Assembly (NCBI GenBank): GCA_040219295.1
Contig: JAVJST010000005.1
Span: 1,116,001 to 1,180,000 of the forward strand
Source of the DNA: JAVJST01 sp040219295
GTDB lineage: Bacteria; Pseudomonadota; Alphaproteobacteria; Rhodospirillales; Casp-alpha2
DNA length: 64,000 bases
Direction of reading: 5' to 3'
In this document: positions 25,821-34,287 of the stretch, in pieces
Layout: each line of letters starts with the position of its first letter
Position numbering within the stretch: the stretch's first letter is position 1
Translations under genes and position numbers: made by a program
Notes under the pieces: generated by a model
What the model was told of the DNA's origin: nothing
Databases searched by the model: none
The model's input: the letters and a program-made list of their open reading frames with translations, nothing else

Positions 25821-26801
25821 ATGATCATCACCCGAACCCCTCTCAGGATTTCCCTTGGCGGCGGCGGCACCGACCTACCGTCGTACTACGAGAAGCGCGG
25901 CGGGTTCGTGTTGTCGGCGGCGATCAACAAGTACATCTACATCACCGCGAACAAGGCGTTTCGGCCCGGCTATCTGCTGAAGTACGCCCAAACGGAGCAG
26001 GTGCAGACGATCGAGGAAATCCAGCACGATATCTTCCGCGAGGTTCTCAGGATCATGAACCTGAAGCCCGGCGTCGAACTGGTCAGCATCGCCGACGTTC
26101 CGGCGGGCACCGGCATGGGATCGTCGGGAAGCTTCACCGTCGGCCTGCTGCATGCGCTGCATTCGTATCAGCGGCTTCCCGTCTCGGCCCGGGCACTCGC
26201 CGAGACCGCCAATCATATCGAGATGACCGTTCTCGGCGAGCCGTGTGGCAAGCAGGACCATTACATCGCGGCGTATGGCGGACTGCTCTGCCAGACCTAT
26301 GATGTCGGCGGTGACGTCAGCGTGGAGCCGCTTTCGATTTCCGGCTCCGCGCTGCGCGAACTGTCGGAGGGACTGATGCTGTTCTTCACCGGCTATAGCC
26401 GAGAAGCCTCCGCATTGCTGGCGGATCAGGCGGAGAGAACCGCCGCCGAGGACACGTCGATGCTCGAAGGCCTCGATCTGATGAAGGATATCGGGCTGCG
26501 GGTACGCGACGCACTGGAACAGGGTGACAACCGCAAGTTCGCGGCGTTGATGCACGAACACTGGGAGAGTAAGCGCAAACGCTCCAGGGGCATGAGCAGC
26601 GGTGAGATCGACCGCCTGTACGGCGTGGCCCGGGACAACGGGTCGTTGGGCGGTAAGCTCGTCGGCGCGGGCGGCGGCGGTTTCCTGCTGTTCTTCACCG
26701 AGAACCGGTCCGCGTTGCGCAAGGCCATGGTCGCCGAGGGTCTCCAGGAGCTCGACTTCTCGTTCGATTTTGACGGCTCCATCACCCAGCTCAGAAACTA
26801 G
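25821..26801 (+). CDS. GHMP sugar kinase, HddA-like
   Basis: 326 aa. GHMP-family kinase with ATP loop PAGTGMGSSGSFTVGLLHAL near residues 95-114, an N-terminal substrate motif RTPLRISLGGGGTDLPSYY, and a C-terminal GGKLVGAGGGGFLLFF. This arrangement is that of D-glycero-alpha-D-manno-heptose-7-phosphate kinase (HddA) and related C1 sugar kinases such as fucokinases. It makes a sugar-1-phosphate for the next gene product. No GmhA isomerase or GmhB phosphatase is in the window, so a heptose pathway is suggested, not proven. Confidence 0.85.
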   Translation: MIITRTPLRISLGGGGTDLPSYYEKRGGFVLSAAINKYIYITANKAFRPGYLLKYAQTEQVQTIEEIQHDIFREVLRIMNLKPGVELVSIADVPAGTGMGSSGSFTVGLLHALHSYQRLPVSARALAETANHIEMTVLGEPCGKQDHYIAAYGGLLCQTYDVGGDVSVEPLSISGSALRELSEGLMLFFTGYSREASALLADQAERTAAEDTSMLEGLDLMKDIGLRVRDALEQGDNRKFAALMHEHWESKRKRSRGMSSGEIDRLYGVARDNGSLGGKLVGAGGGGFLLFFTENRSALRKAMVAEGLQELDFSFDFDGSITQLRN

Positions 26802-26808
26802 GGGCGTC

Positions 26809-27537
26809 ATGGAGTGCGTCATCCTTGCCGGCGGACTGGGGACCAGGATGAGGCCCGTCACTGAGCGGAGTCCGAAGTGGCTGCTGCCGGTCGCCGGCCG
26901 GCCGTTCGCGGTGCATCAGCTTCGATGGCTCGAGCGGGCCGGGGTAGACCGGGTGATCGTCGCTGCCGGACATCTTGCCGATCTGATTGAAGTTTTCGTC
27001 GACGATTGGCGTCGCGGCAACGACCTCGAAGTGGTCGTCGAGAGTGACGGCGATGATCTTCTGGGCACGGCGGGCGGCTTGCGCAAGGCGGCGCTGTCGC
27101 ACGCCACCGGCGACGGTGTCCTGGTGCTCTACGGCGACTCCTATCTTGACCTCGATGTCACCGCGCTCTGGCAGGCCGCCGGTCGCGGGCGGACCGCCAT
27201 GATGTCGGTCTACAAGAACGCCGGGAACTGGGACAAGAGCAACGCCGTTGTCGAGGGCGGCCGGGTCGCCCTCTACGACAAGGCTGCGGACGGGGAAGCC
27301 GCCGCGGCGATGACCTACATCGATTACGGCTTGTCGGTGCTGCCGATGGGCACTTTGCGTGACCGGGTGCCGGCGGCGGGGGCAAGCGATCTTGCCGACC
27401 TGTATCGGGAACTCAGCCTGTCCGGAGAGCTCGGCGCCTTCGTCGCAACCAAGCGTTTCTACGAGGTCGGCTCACCCGAGGGATTAGCGGATCTCGAAGC
27501 GCATCTTGCCGCAGGCGGTAAGGGGGCGGCATCTTGA
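26809..27537 (+). CDS. sugar-1-phosphate nucleotidyltransferase, HddC-like
   Basis: 242 aa. Nucleotidyltransferase fold with signature ECVILAGGLGTRMRPVTERSPKWLLPVAGRP: the G-x-G-T-R loop followed by PK. It resembles GDP-D-glycero-alpha-D-manno-heptose-1-phosphate guanylyltransferase (HddC) and mannose-1-phosphate guanylyltransferases. Together with the preceding kinase it should convert a sugar to an NDP-sugar. The start ATG at 26809 lies 7 bases after the kinase stop. Its stop codon overlaps the TTG start of the next gene (TTGA). Confidence 0.88.
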   Translation: MECVILAGGLGTRMRPVTERSPKWLLPVAGRPFAVHQLRWLERAGVDRVIVAAGHLADLIEVFVDDWRRGNDLEVVVESDGDDLLGTAGGLRKAALSHATGDGVLVLYGDSYLDLDVTALWQAAGRGRTAMMSVYKNAGNWDKSNAVVEGGRVALYDKAADGEAAAAMTYIDYGLSVLPMGTLRDRVPAAGASDLADLYRELSLSGELGAFVATKRFYEVGSPEGLADLEAHLAAGGKGAAS

Positions 27538-29303
27538 CCGGGGCGCGAATCCCGACAGCCGGTGCGTTCGCGGTGTTCGCCTTGATCGCCGTCGTCCAGG
27601 CCGTCTGGTGGCTCGGCCACGACACCATCGTTTTTGCCGACGGCGACAGTTTCCTGCGCCTGATCCGGGTCGAACGCCTTGTCGAGACGGGCGACTGGTT
27701 CGACGTCCTGATTCCCCGCGCTAACGCACCCTACGGGTTCGAGCTGCATTGGACGCGCCCGCTCGATTGCCTGATCATCCTGCTGGCGCTGCCGGCCGTA
27801 CCCTTCCTCGGATGGCACGGCGCGATCCTGTTTGCCGGCGAATGGATCGGTCCGGCCCTCCACGTCGCAACGGCGGCGGTTATGCTATGGGCGCTGGTCC
27901 CGCTCCTCGGCCGCGTCGGTGCGTGTATCGCCGCCGGTCTGACGGCGACCCAGATCGCCTTTCTCAGTTTCGCGGTGGTCGGCCGGGCCGATCATCATTT
28001 ACTGTTCGCACTGTTGCTCGTTGCGGTCATCGGCTGCCTGATCCGCGCCTACGAGCACAACTGGCCGATGCAGGCATCCCGTGCCGGCCTGGCCCTGGCG
28101 GCCGGTGTCTGGGTCGGCCCGGAGTTCCTGCTGTTTGCCGGAATCGTCGTCGCGGTGACGGGTCTGCGGTGGTTGGCCGGACGTCCCGCGGCCGTCGAGC
28201 TGAACAGGGGTCTCTCGATCGGCTTCGCTGTCGGGCTCGCGGGCGCTTTGCTGATCGAGCGCGGCGGCGGCGTCCTCGAGATCGAGTATGACCGTCTTTC
28301 GCTGTTCCATGTCGCCGTCGGTGCGATGGTGGCCGGATTCTGGGCGGTCGTACAAGGTGCCGGCGCGCATTCCCGGACAGGTTTGGCGGGCCGTCTCGCC
28401 GCCGCCGCCGCCGGCGCGGGCGTCATGGCTGCGGTGGTCGTCATCGTATTTCCTGGCGCGCTTGGCTATCCGTTTGTCGAGGTCGACCCGGCGTTCCTGC
28501 ATGTCCAGCAGTTCATCAAGGACTACGAAGGCGTGAACAGTCTTCGCGACGTCCTGCTGTTCCTCGGTCCGGTCGCATTCGCTTTGCCCTGGGCGGTGTT
28601 CCGGACGTTTGGCCGGACGCATCAGTGGACCTGGCTGGTCCTTGCCGTATCTCTGGTGGTGTATACCGTCCTCAGCGTCGTCTGGCTGCGATGGTCGCTG
28701 TATCCGACCGTCCTGGCGGTCATTGTCCTCGCCGATGTCCTGTTGAAGACGGACGCGTGGGTCTCGGCACGCATGGCGTTCCCGCAGAGGACGCTCGTCA
28801 AGGTGCCGGTGATCCTGTTCATCGTACTCGGGCCCGTGGCGATCGCCATGGCCGCAAAGGAGACGGAACCTGTGGATGAGGTGTCATGCCCCGTGAAGGA
28901 TCTCTCGGCCTGGCTTGCCGATCTTCCCGCGCCGGCGACGATCGCGGCGCCGGCCAACTTCGGTCCGGAGATTCTTTACCGGACCGGCCACCGTGTTCTG
29001 GCCACCCTGTCGCACCGCAACGAGGCGGGGGTGCTGGACGGCTATCGCCTGATGGTCGGCGACGACCTTGCCGCGGCGGCGAAGATCGTCGCTGATCGGC
29101 ACATCGAGTACATCGTTGCTTGCCCGGATGCCGGCGCCGAGAGCTATATCCGTGCCAGCCTGGTGCCGGGCTCGCTTTACACCCAGCTGCTCGCCGGAAA
29201 CACGCCAGACGGAATTGAACCCGTCATGCTGCCGGCCGATCTGGCGCGGCATTTTCGGGTCTACAGGGTCGACCCCGACATGATGGGCGGGAGGGCGTCG
29301 TGA
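27534..29303 (+). CDS. polytopic GT-C-like membrane protein resembling STT3/PglB
   Basis: 589 aa from a TTG at 27534 coupled to the previous stop. About 11-13 membrane helices are followed by a soluble periplasmic domain from about 440. The first loop has FADGDSFLRLIRVERLVETG (DGDS at 36-39) and, further on, PRANAPYGFELHWTRPLD; a later loop has RADHH (151-155). These recall the DxD and second acidic motifs of STT3/PglB/AglB oligosaccharyltransferases. The WWDYG motif of true oligosaccharyltransferases was not found in the C-terminal domain. Probably transfers a polyprenyl-linked sugar to protein or glycan at the periplasmic face. Call is by resemblance only. Confidence 0.65.
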   Translation: MTGARIPTAGAFAVFALIAVVQAVWWLGHDTIVFADGDSFLRLIRVERLVETGDWFDVLIPRANAPYGFELHWTRPLDCLIILLALPAVPFLGWHGAILFAGEWIGPALHVATAAVMLWALVPLLGRVGACIAAGLTATQIAFLSFAVVGRADHHLLFALLLVAVIGCLIRAYEHNWPMQASRAGLALAAGVWVGPEFLLFAGIVVAVTGLRWLAGRPAAVELNRGLSIGFAVGLAGALLIERGGGVLEIEYDRLSLFHVAVGAMVAGFWAVVQGAGAHSRTGLAGRLAAAAAGAGVMAAVVVIVFPGALGYPFVEVDPAFLHVQQFIKDYEGVNSLRDVLLFLGPVAFALPWAVFRTFGRTHQWTWLVLAVSLVVYTVLSVVWLRWSLYPTVLAVIVLADVLLKTDAWVSARMAFPQRTLVKVPVILFIVLGPVAIAMAAKETEPVDEVSCPVKDLSAWLADLPAPATIAAPANFGPEILYRTGHRVLATLSHRNEAGVLDGYRLMVGDDLAAAAKIVADRHIEYIVACPDAGAESYIRASLVPGSLYTQLLAGNTPDGIEPVMLPADLARHFRVYRVDPDMMGGRAS

Positions 29304-30979
29304 ACTGGTTGCTCAACAGACTCGCGACGGTGGTCGCCGCCGCGGTGATGACCGGATTGATCGGGACTTTTCTCGGTGCGGCTTTCATCGGGATCGATTT
29401 CGGCACGCACTACGACGAGTACTACTTCGTCGACGCGATGCTTCGGGCGATCGAGAACCTCGATCTACAGCACGGGTTCTATACCTACAACGGGCTCTAC
29501 TTCGTGCCGGGGTTCGTTTACCTGATCGCCGACGCCTGGCCGCAGATCGAGGCATTTCGAGCGGCCATCGCGGCGCACCCGGCTCGCCCCGTCGACCTGA
29601 TGGCGGTGCCCGAGGCGGGTCTGCTGATCGAACACCTGCGTGCGACGGCGACGAGCGGCAGTTTCCTGATTCACGTGCGCATGATCTTTGCTGCCGTCAC
29701 GGCTCTCTCGATCCTGTGGGTCTATCTGGCGGCGCGAACGCTGTTTCCCGACAGCCGCGCCGCGCCGTTGCTGGGTGCCGCTTTCGTCGCCATGTCGTGG
29801 GAGATCGTGTCGCATGCGCGGTTCGTCGCGCCCGATACGCTGCTGATGCAGTTCGCAGCGTTGCAGCTGTTCCTTCTCGCCAGGTTCTCACGCGCCACGT
29901 CACCGGGCGCGAGCATCGGATGGGCTCTGATGTCGGCCGTCGCGGGCGGTCTCGGCTTCGGCATCAAGCTGACGGGCGTGTTCCTCATCCTGCCGCCGGT
30001 GTTCCTTCTCGCGTTTCCGGTCGGCGGTGCGGCGATGTTCGCCTGGCGGGCGCGTCTCGCGTTGCTTGTCGGCGTCGTTGCCGCGTTCCTTGCGGTGTTC
30101 GTCGTCACGACGCCGGGGGCGATTTGGGACCCGTTGCATTTCCTCGGTCACATCGATTACGAGAAGTTCAACTACACGCAAATTCCACCGCACCACCCGC
30201 ACCGGATCGACGGCTTGCTTCCCAAGCTGGCCCTGTTCGCCGAGTGGTTTGCCCTGGACCTGGCATCGCCGGTTGCCGTCGTATCAATGGCGATGAGCGG
30301 CGTAGCCGTGGCCGGTTTGATTGTCTTGGCCCGTGTCTCGCCGGCATTGCTGCTGGCGATGGCCGCGTTCCTGGCGATCGATCTGTGGTTTCTGGCCCAG
30401 CATGCCGGCGTCTACATTCGCAACTGTCTGATCGCGACGCCGTTCATCGCATTGGCTTTCGCGGGCGGCTGCCGCTGGATCGGCGAGTTGTCGCTGCAAC
30501 GCGCCGCGATATGGTGGCTGGCGGTTGCTGGGTTCGCCGTCGCTTTCTCCGTCAATACCTACCGGATCTTCGACACCGCCTGGTCGATACCGCAGTCCAG
30601 CCGGGCCATGGTCCTCGACGAATTCCGGGCCTGGACCGAGAGCGATGCCGGTCGGACGGTCTGGCTCAGCCCTGGTTTGGTGAATGCGCTGGGTGGCGAC
30701 ATCGCCGGGCTGCTGAGTTGCGGGGATGCCGGTATAGGTTTCGCGGACCCCGATGATCTAGCCGCCCTGTTCTATGCGGAGAGGGAATGGTGGGAATGGC
30801 CGGCCAACCGGCCCGGGTTCATCGACCGCGTATTCTCATCGCACGAGATAAACTACGACTACGTACCTTCTTGGGAAGGGCATCGCGAGAAAGACCGCAT
30901 CAACGTCTTGCGCTTCGACCGGCTGTCCGTCGTCGGGGCCGACGCCAGTCGATTCCGACCGTGCCAGGTCAGGGAATGA
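29300..30979 (+). CDS. GT39/ArnT-like membrane glycosyltransferase
   Basis: 559 aa from a GTG overlapping the previous stop. Around 10-12 membrane helices. The first periplasmic loop has HYDEYYF (D39, E40), the position of the catalytic acidic pair of PMT/ArnT GT-C enzymes; RFVAPDTLLMQF in the third helix region is typical of that family. Donors are polyprenyl-phosphate sugars. The C-terminal 80 residues appear periplasmic. It forms a pair with the STT3-like gene. Acceptor unknown: pilin, lipid A or another glycan. Confidence 0.75.
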   Translation: MNWLLNRLATVVAAAVMTGLIGTFLGAAFIGIDFGTHYDEYYFVDAMLRAIENLDLQHGFYTYNGLYFVPGFVYLIADAWPQIEAFRAAIAAHPARPVDLMAVPEAGLLIEHLRATATSGSFLIHVRMIFAAVTALSILWVYLAARTLFPDSRAAPLLGAAFVAMSWEIVSHARFVAPDTLLMQFAALQLFLLARFSRATSPGASIGWALMSAVAGGLGFGIKLTGVFLILPPVFLLAFPVGGAAMFAWRARLALLVGVVAAFLAVFVVTTPGAIWDPLHFLGHIDYEKFNYTQIPPHHPHRIDGLLPKLALFAEWFALDLASPVAVVSMAMSGVAVAGLIVLARVSPALLLAMAAFLAIDLWFLAQHAGVYIRNCLIATPFIALAFAGGCRWIGELSLQRAAIWWLAVAGFAVAFSVNTYRIFDTAWSIPQSSRAMVLDEFRAWTESDAGRTVWLSPGLVNALGGDIAGLLSCGDAGIGFADPDDLAALFYAEREWWEWPANRPGFIDRVFSSHEINYDYVPSWEGHREKDRINVLRFDRLSVVGADASRFRPCQVRE

Positions 30980-30988
30980 CGGTTGTTT

Positions 30989-31753
30989 CTAGGGCTTTCG
31001 GGCGAGAACGACGATCTGCCAACCAAACGGCGTGGCACGCAGATTGAGAGGCATCAGCAGACGGAATCCGGCCATGACCACCCGGGCCAGCATGCCCGGT
31101 TCGCCCAGAACGTCGTTCGCCAATCGACGTCCGCGCAGGAGTACGGTGATTCGATAAATGTTGAAGAAGGGGAATCCGGCGGTCCAGGTCCTGACCGGAC
31201 TCAGCCCGGCCGCCCTGACGGTTTCCTTCGCGAGATTTCGCGTGTAGTGCCGCAGGTGACCGATCTGAAGATCGAACGCGGTTCGTGGGCCCGCCGGCAC
31301 GGTGACAATCAGCGTGCCGCCGGGCTTCAGGCAACGGGCCACATCCTTCAGCAGTGCGACGGGGTCCTCGACATGCTCGAGAACCTCAGAACAGATCGCG
31401 TGGGTTGCCCAGTTTCCAAGTTCCCGGACTTCTTCGGTCATCGGTGAGAGGCCGGATTGAATGATACGTGCCCCGGGGCACAGAACCCGGCTCGCGGCGG
31501 CGCCCTCGGCGGAGGGTTCGATACCGCAGAACTCGGCACCCGGAAAGCGGGCCTTCATGACCCGGATCAGGTCACCTGAGCCGCACCCGGCATCAAGAAT
31601 GCGGCTATCCGTACCCGCGCCCGTCGCGGACAGGAGCGTGCCGATCAGATGCCGTCTGTAATGTTGACCGGGATTGAGGTCGGTTGAGCGCGCGTAGTGC
31701 CGCCAGTGCGTTTCCCAATCGGTATCCGGCGCAGCGGGTTCGTTCTCGGCCAT
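30989..31753 (-). CDS. SAM-dependent class I methyltransferase
   Basis: 254 aa. Rossmann methyltransferase with motif I ILDAGCGSGDLI and the post-motif region AICSEVLEHVEDPVALLKDVARCLKPGG, as in UbiG-type and sugar/lipid methyltransferases. Starts at an ATG overlapping the stop of the upstream glycosyltransferase (ATGA), so the two are co-translated. It converges with the GT39-like gene with a 9-base gap. Likely methylates a sugar, lipid-linked glycan or lipid in the same pathway; substrate unknown. Confidence 0.85.
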   Translation of the reverse strand: MAENEPAAPDTDWETHWRHYARSTDLNPGQHYRRHLIGTLLSATGAGTDSRILDAGCGSGDLIRVMKARFPGAEFCGIEPSAEGAAASRVLCPGARIIQSGLSPMTEEVRELGNWATHAICSEVLEHVEDPVALLKDVARCLKPGGTLIVTVPAGPRTAFDLQIGHLRHYTRNLAKETVRAAGLSPVRTWTAGFPFFNIYRITVLLRGRRLANDVLGEPGMLARVVMAGFRLLMPLNLRATPFGWQIVVLARKP

Positions 31754-33030
31754 CAGTGCGCCTCGGCGATCTCGCTGTTCGTCAGCGTGCGCGCGGCAAC
31801 GGCGTGCATCAACAGCGTCCCGATAAACGCAGTGAAGGCCAGGATCATCAGCATCAGCCCGAATACCGCGAGATGGTTGGCGCCGACCATGCTGTTGAGA
31901 ACCGTGTAACCGGCGTCGTGGAACGCCGCGACAAATTTGACGCATAGCGCCCCGCCGACGAAGAACGCGATGCCGGCGGACACCATGGTCGGCGTGTACG
32001 GGAAGCGCCGCAACCAACGGCGGGCGCCGGGCCCGGGATCGTAGAGAATCTGAGCCACGGCGCCGAACATGAGGCACTGTAGGCCCGCAACAGCCGCGAT
32101 CATCGCCAGGAAGAGCGAGTTCAGAGAGAAGGTAATGCCGCCGATCTCCATGGGTCCAAGGCTCAGTCCCGCCGCCACGGCCAGTCCCGCCATCAGCAGG
32201 ACGATACCCGGTTTGATAACGAAGAAATCGGCGCCGTAGATGAGCATGGCGCGGAGGTTTATCCATCCGGCATACCACGGCGAGAACCAGCCCATCCGGC
32301 GGTGATGACTGAGCCGGCCGTCGCGGTCCATGTAAAAGTGGACTGGTACTTCGACGCGCCGCAGGCCGGCACGGACTGACTTGATCACCATCTCGGACGC
32401 GTACTCCCAGGAACGCGAATGCAGTCTTATCCGCGTCAGGGCATCGAGCGTGATGCCGCGCATGCCACAGTGGATATCCGAGAACGACGAGCCGTAGATC
32501 GTGTTCAGGATGGCGGTGGTCAAAGGCGTGCCGAAATAGCGGTGAAGGGCGGGCATGGCGCCGTCTTCGATCGATCCCTTGAAACGCGAGCCCAGGATGA
32601 ACTCGTAGCCTTCCCGAAAACGGTTGAGGAACGGTTCGATCTCTCGGAAATCATAGGTGCAGTCCGCATCACCCATGATCACGTACTTGCCTCGAATGAC
32701 CGGGATGACGTCACGATAGGCCTGACCGAGGCCGCGCTTCGGCGTCTTGAGAACCCTGGCCCCGTTCTCGAGGGCGATCAGCGGCGACCTGTCGTCCGAA
32801 CTGTCGACGATCAGGATTTCCGCGGCTACGCCCGCCTTAAGTATGCCCTCATGGCACCAGGCGATGAAGGTGGCCATGACGGCCTCTTCGTTCATAGCCG
32901 GGATGACGATGGAGAGCTCGGGATCGGCAACGTCGGTCTCGGGAAGATAGAGGACCTTCTCGGCATCATCGTCGAACGTGACGCGTCGTGAGGCGGGCAG
33001 GTTACCGAGTGAAGTCTGGACGTCGTTCAT
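31753..33030 (-). CDS. polyprenyl-phosphate glycosyltransferase with C-terminal membrane domain
   Basis: 425 aa. GT2 domain (about 30-265): LSIVIPAMNEEAVM, ILIVDSSDDRS, metal-binding GDADCTYD, and a DIHCGMRG segment typical of DPM/Ppm-like enzymes. Four membrane helices follow (about 275-420). Expected to charge undecaprenyl phosphate with the cassette's sugar, giving the donor for the GT-C proteins. First gene of the minus-strand pair with the methyltransferase; cpaA lies 12 bases upstream on the same strand. Confidence 0.88.
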   Translation of the reverse strand: MNDVQTSLGNLPASRRVTFDDDAEKVLYLPETDVADPELSIVIPAMNEEAVMATFIAWCHEGILKAGVAAEILIVDSSDDRSPLIALENGARVLKTPKRGLGQAYRDVIPVIRGKYVIMGDADCTYDFREIEPFLNRFREGYEFILGSRFKGSIEDGAMPALHRYFGTPLTTAILNTIYGSSFSDIHCGMRGITLDALTRIRLHSRSWEYASEMVIKSVRAGLRRVEVPVHFYMDRDGRLSHHRRMGWFSPWYAGWINLRAMLIYGADFFVIKPGIVLLMAGLAVAAGLSLGPMEIGGITFSLNSLFLAMIAAVAGLQCLMFGAVAQILYDPGPGARRWLRRFPYTPTMVSAGIAFFVGGALCVKFVAAFHDAGYTVLNSMVGANHLAVFGLMLMILAFTAFIGTLLMHAVAARTLTNSEIAEAH

Positions 33031-33042
33031 GGGCGAGTCCGA

Positions 33043-33582
33043 TCAGTAGCCGGTCATGTCGGCAAGAAACCGGGGCATGAGCGGGGTATGGGGGAACGTC
33101 AGAGCCGCGCCGGCGGCGATGGCGGCACAGTAGGGTATCGGGGCATCGCGCCAGCGGCCTTCGGCAAGCCACGGAATACGGCGGCCAAGCGATGGCGAGC
33201 GCATCAGCACACGGGCCGCCAGGACGATGCCGGCAAGGATGCCGCCTGCCAGTGCGACGTAGATGATCAGCCGCATGATTTCGTCTGTACCGCACCATAG
33301 TGCCGTCGCCGCCAGAAGCTTGCCGTCGGCGCCACCCATGAGGCCGATCGAGAACAGCACGAACCCGGCGATCAACACGGCAAGTCCCGTGCCCGCGTGC
33401 CAGACGACGGATTCAAGCGGAAGCCCCGAAATCCAGGCGGCGGGGAAGAACAGGATCATGATGCCCGCAACGACCGGGTTGCCCACTTCAAGACGACGAA
33501 TGTCGCTGTAGGCGGCATACGCGAGCAGTGCAATATAGAGCGCCACGATACTTGCGGCGAACCAGGGAGTGGCGGGGTCCAC
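33043..33582 (-). CDS. cpaA: prepilin peptidase CpaA/TadV (A24 family)
   Basis: 179 aa, about six membrane helices. Aspartyl protease of the type IV prepilin family, small form without the methylase domain. Catalytic Asp27 in YAAYSDIRRLEVGN and Asp86 in GGADGKLLAA (the GxGD motif). It processes the Flp pilin and the TadE/TadG pseudopilins. Located 121 bases downstream of flp, with a large hairpin between, and followed by the glycosyltransferase. Confidence 0.93.
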   Translation of the reverse strand: MDPATPWFAASIVALYIALLAYAAYSDIRRLEVGNPVVAGIMILFFPAAWISGLPLESVVWHAGTGLAVLIAGFVLFSIGLMGGADGKLLAATALWCGTDEIMRLIIYVALAGGILAGIVLAARVLMRSPSLGRRIPWLAEGRWRDAPIPYCAAIAAGAALTFPHTPLMPRFLADMTGY

Positions 33583-33637
33583 GGTTCCTTCCTATCGTTC
33601 GGTGATCGCGGTGACGCCGAGGAGCCTCCCGAAACGA

Positions 33638-33677
33638 GTAACCGGCCGCGCCCGATTGTCGGTGCGCGACCGGTTAC
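33638..33677 (-). terminator. long hairpin between flp and cpaA
   Basis: GTAACCGG (33638-33645) pairs with CCGGTTAC (33670-33677); after one mismatch CGCGC (33647-33651) pairs with GCGCG (33664-33668), and CCGA/TCGG closes a TTG loop. About 17 base pairs. No strong U tract follows on the minus strand. It could attenuate transcription into cpaA or stabilise the abundant flp mRNA. Confidence 0.6.
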
Positions 33678-33703
33678 AAGTAGAAGCCTTCGGCTCGCTG
33701 GAC

Positions 33704-33889
33704 TTAGTTGACGTTGTCCAGGTTGTTGCCGACAGCGTTGAACGTAGCTTCCATATCGTCGCCGACCAGGGTCAGCGCGGCGATAATGGCGACCGCGATC
33801 AGGGCAGCAATGAGGCCATACTCGATGGCCGTTGCCCCCGAACGGTCTCGACCGAACCTCGTCAAGAGCTTCGAAGCGAGCGTAAACAT
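33704..33889 (-). CDS. flp: Flp/Fap major pilin precursor
   Basis: 61 aa. Class IVb pilin: a basic leader MFTLASKLLTRFGRDRSG, then ATAIEYGLIAALIAVAIIA. Cleavage by CpaA after Gly18 gives mature Ala19 at +1, with Glu at +5 and Tyr at +6 as the family requires. The short hydrophilic tail ends GNNLDNVN. ATG at 33889 with AAAGGAGA upstream. Structural subunit of the pilus built by the cpa/tad genes of this window. Only one flp copy is seen here. Confidence 0.95.
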   Translation of the reverse strand: MFTLASKLLTRFGRDRSGATAIEYGLIAALIAVAIIAALTLVGDDMEATFNAVGNNLDNVN

Positions 33890-34287
33890 GGTCAAAGTCT
33901 CCTTTGGCAATGACGTCATGGTGGTACAAGTTACCGCCACAACGGGAAAATTCGCAAACACGGCGACCACGTAGAAGGTTACAAGCCCCTTCTTCAAAGT
34001 CAATGATAGTGTACCCGGACGCAGAAATCAGCGAGAACTCCTGTGCCCTTTGCCGGCATCGCCGACGTGGGTAGCACTGCCAGTTTCCCCCTCGAATTGG
34101 CGCTTCATGATCACATCGGCGAAAACCAGCGTCTGTGACCCATCGCACAGTTCCATACCGTGGTTAACCATTGGTAAACGCAGGGCGGAACGATACCGGT
34201 ACCGGGCGCCGTTCCACGGCGGACCTTTTGCCGGCCGCTGTCCGATCGTAGGGTCGGCGGCACCTTGTTTCATGAATGGAGCAGATC
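33890..34287. other. 398-base intergenic region between flp and the GNAT gene
   Basis: Upstream region of two divergent genes. For flp (minus strand) a TTGACT element is readable near 34000, but no matching -10 was found, so the promoter may need an activator or alternative sigma factor. The rest shows only short imperfect inverted repeats such as GGAACG/CGTTCC near 34190. No coding sequence supported. Confidence 0.5.

Noticed and set aside
31754..32278. Upstream extension of the methyltransferase frame
   Set aside because: It runs antiparallel in frame shift through the glycosyltransferase gene; the ATG at 31753 gives a family-typical N-terminus and an ATGA overlap.
33990..34012. TTGACT near 34000 as the flp promoter
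   Set aside because: No acceptable -10 at 16-18 bases; sigma54-like patterns were also tried and did not fit.
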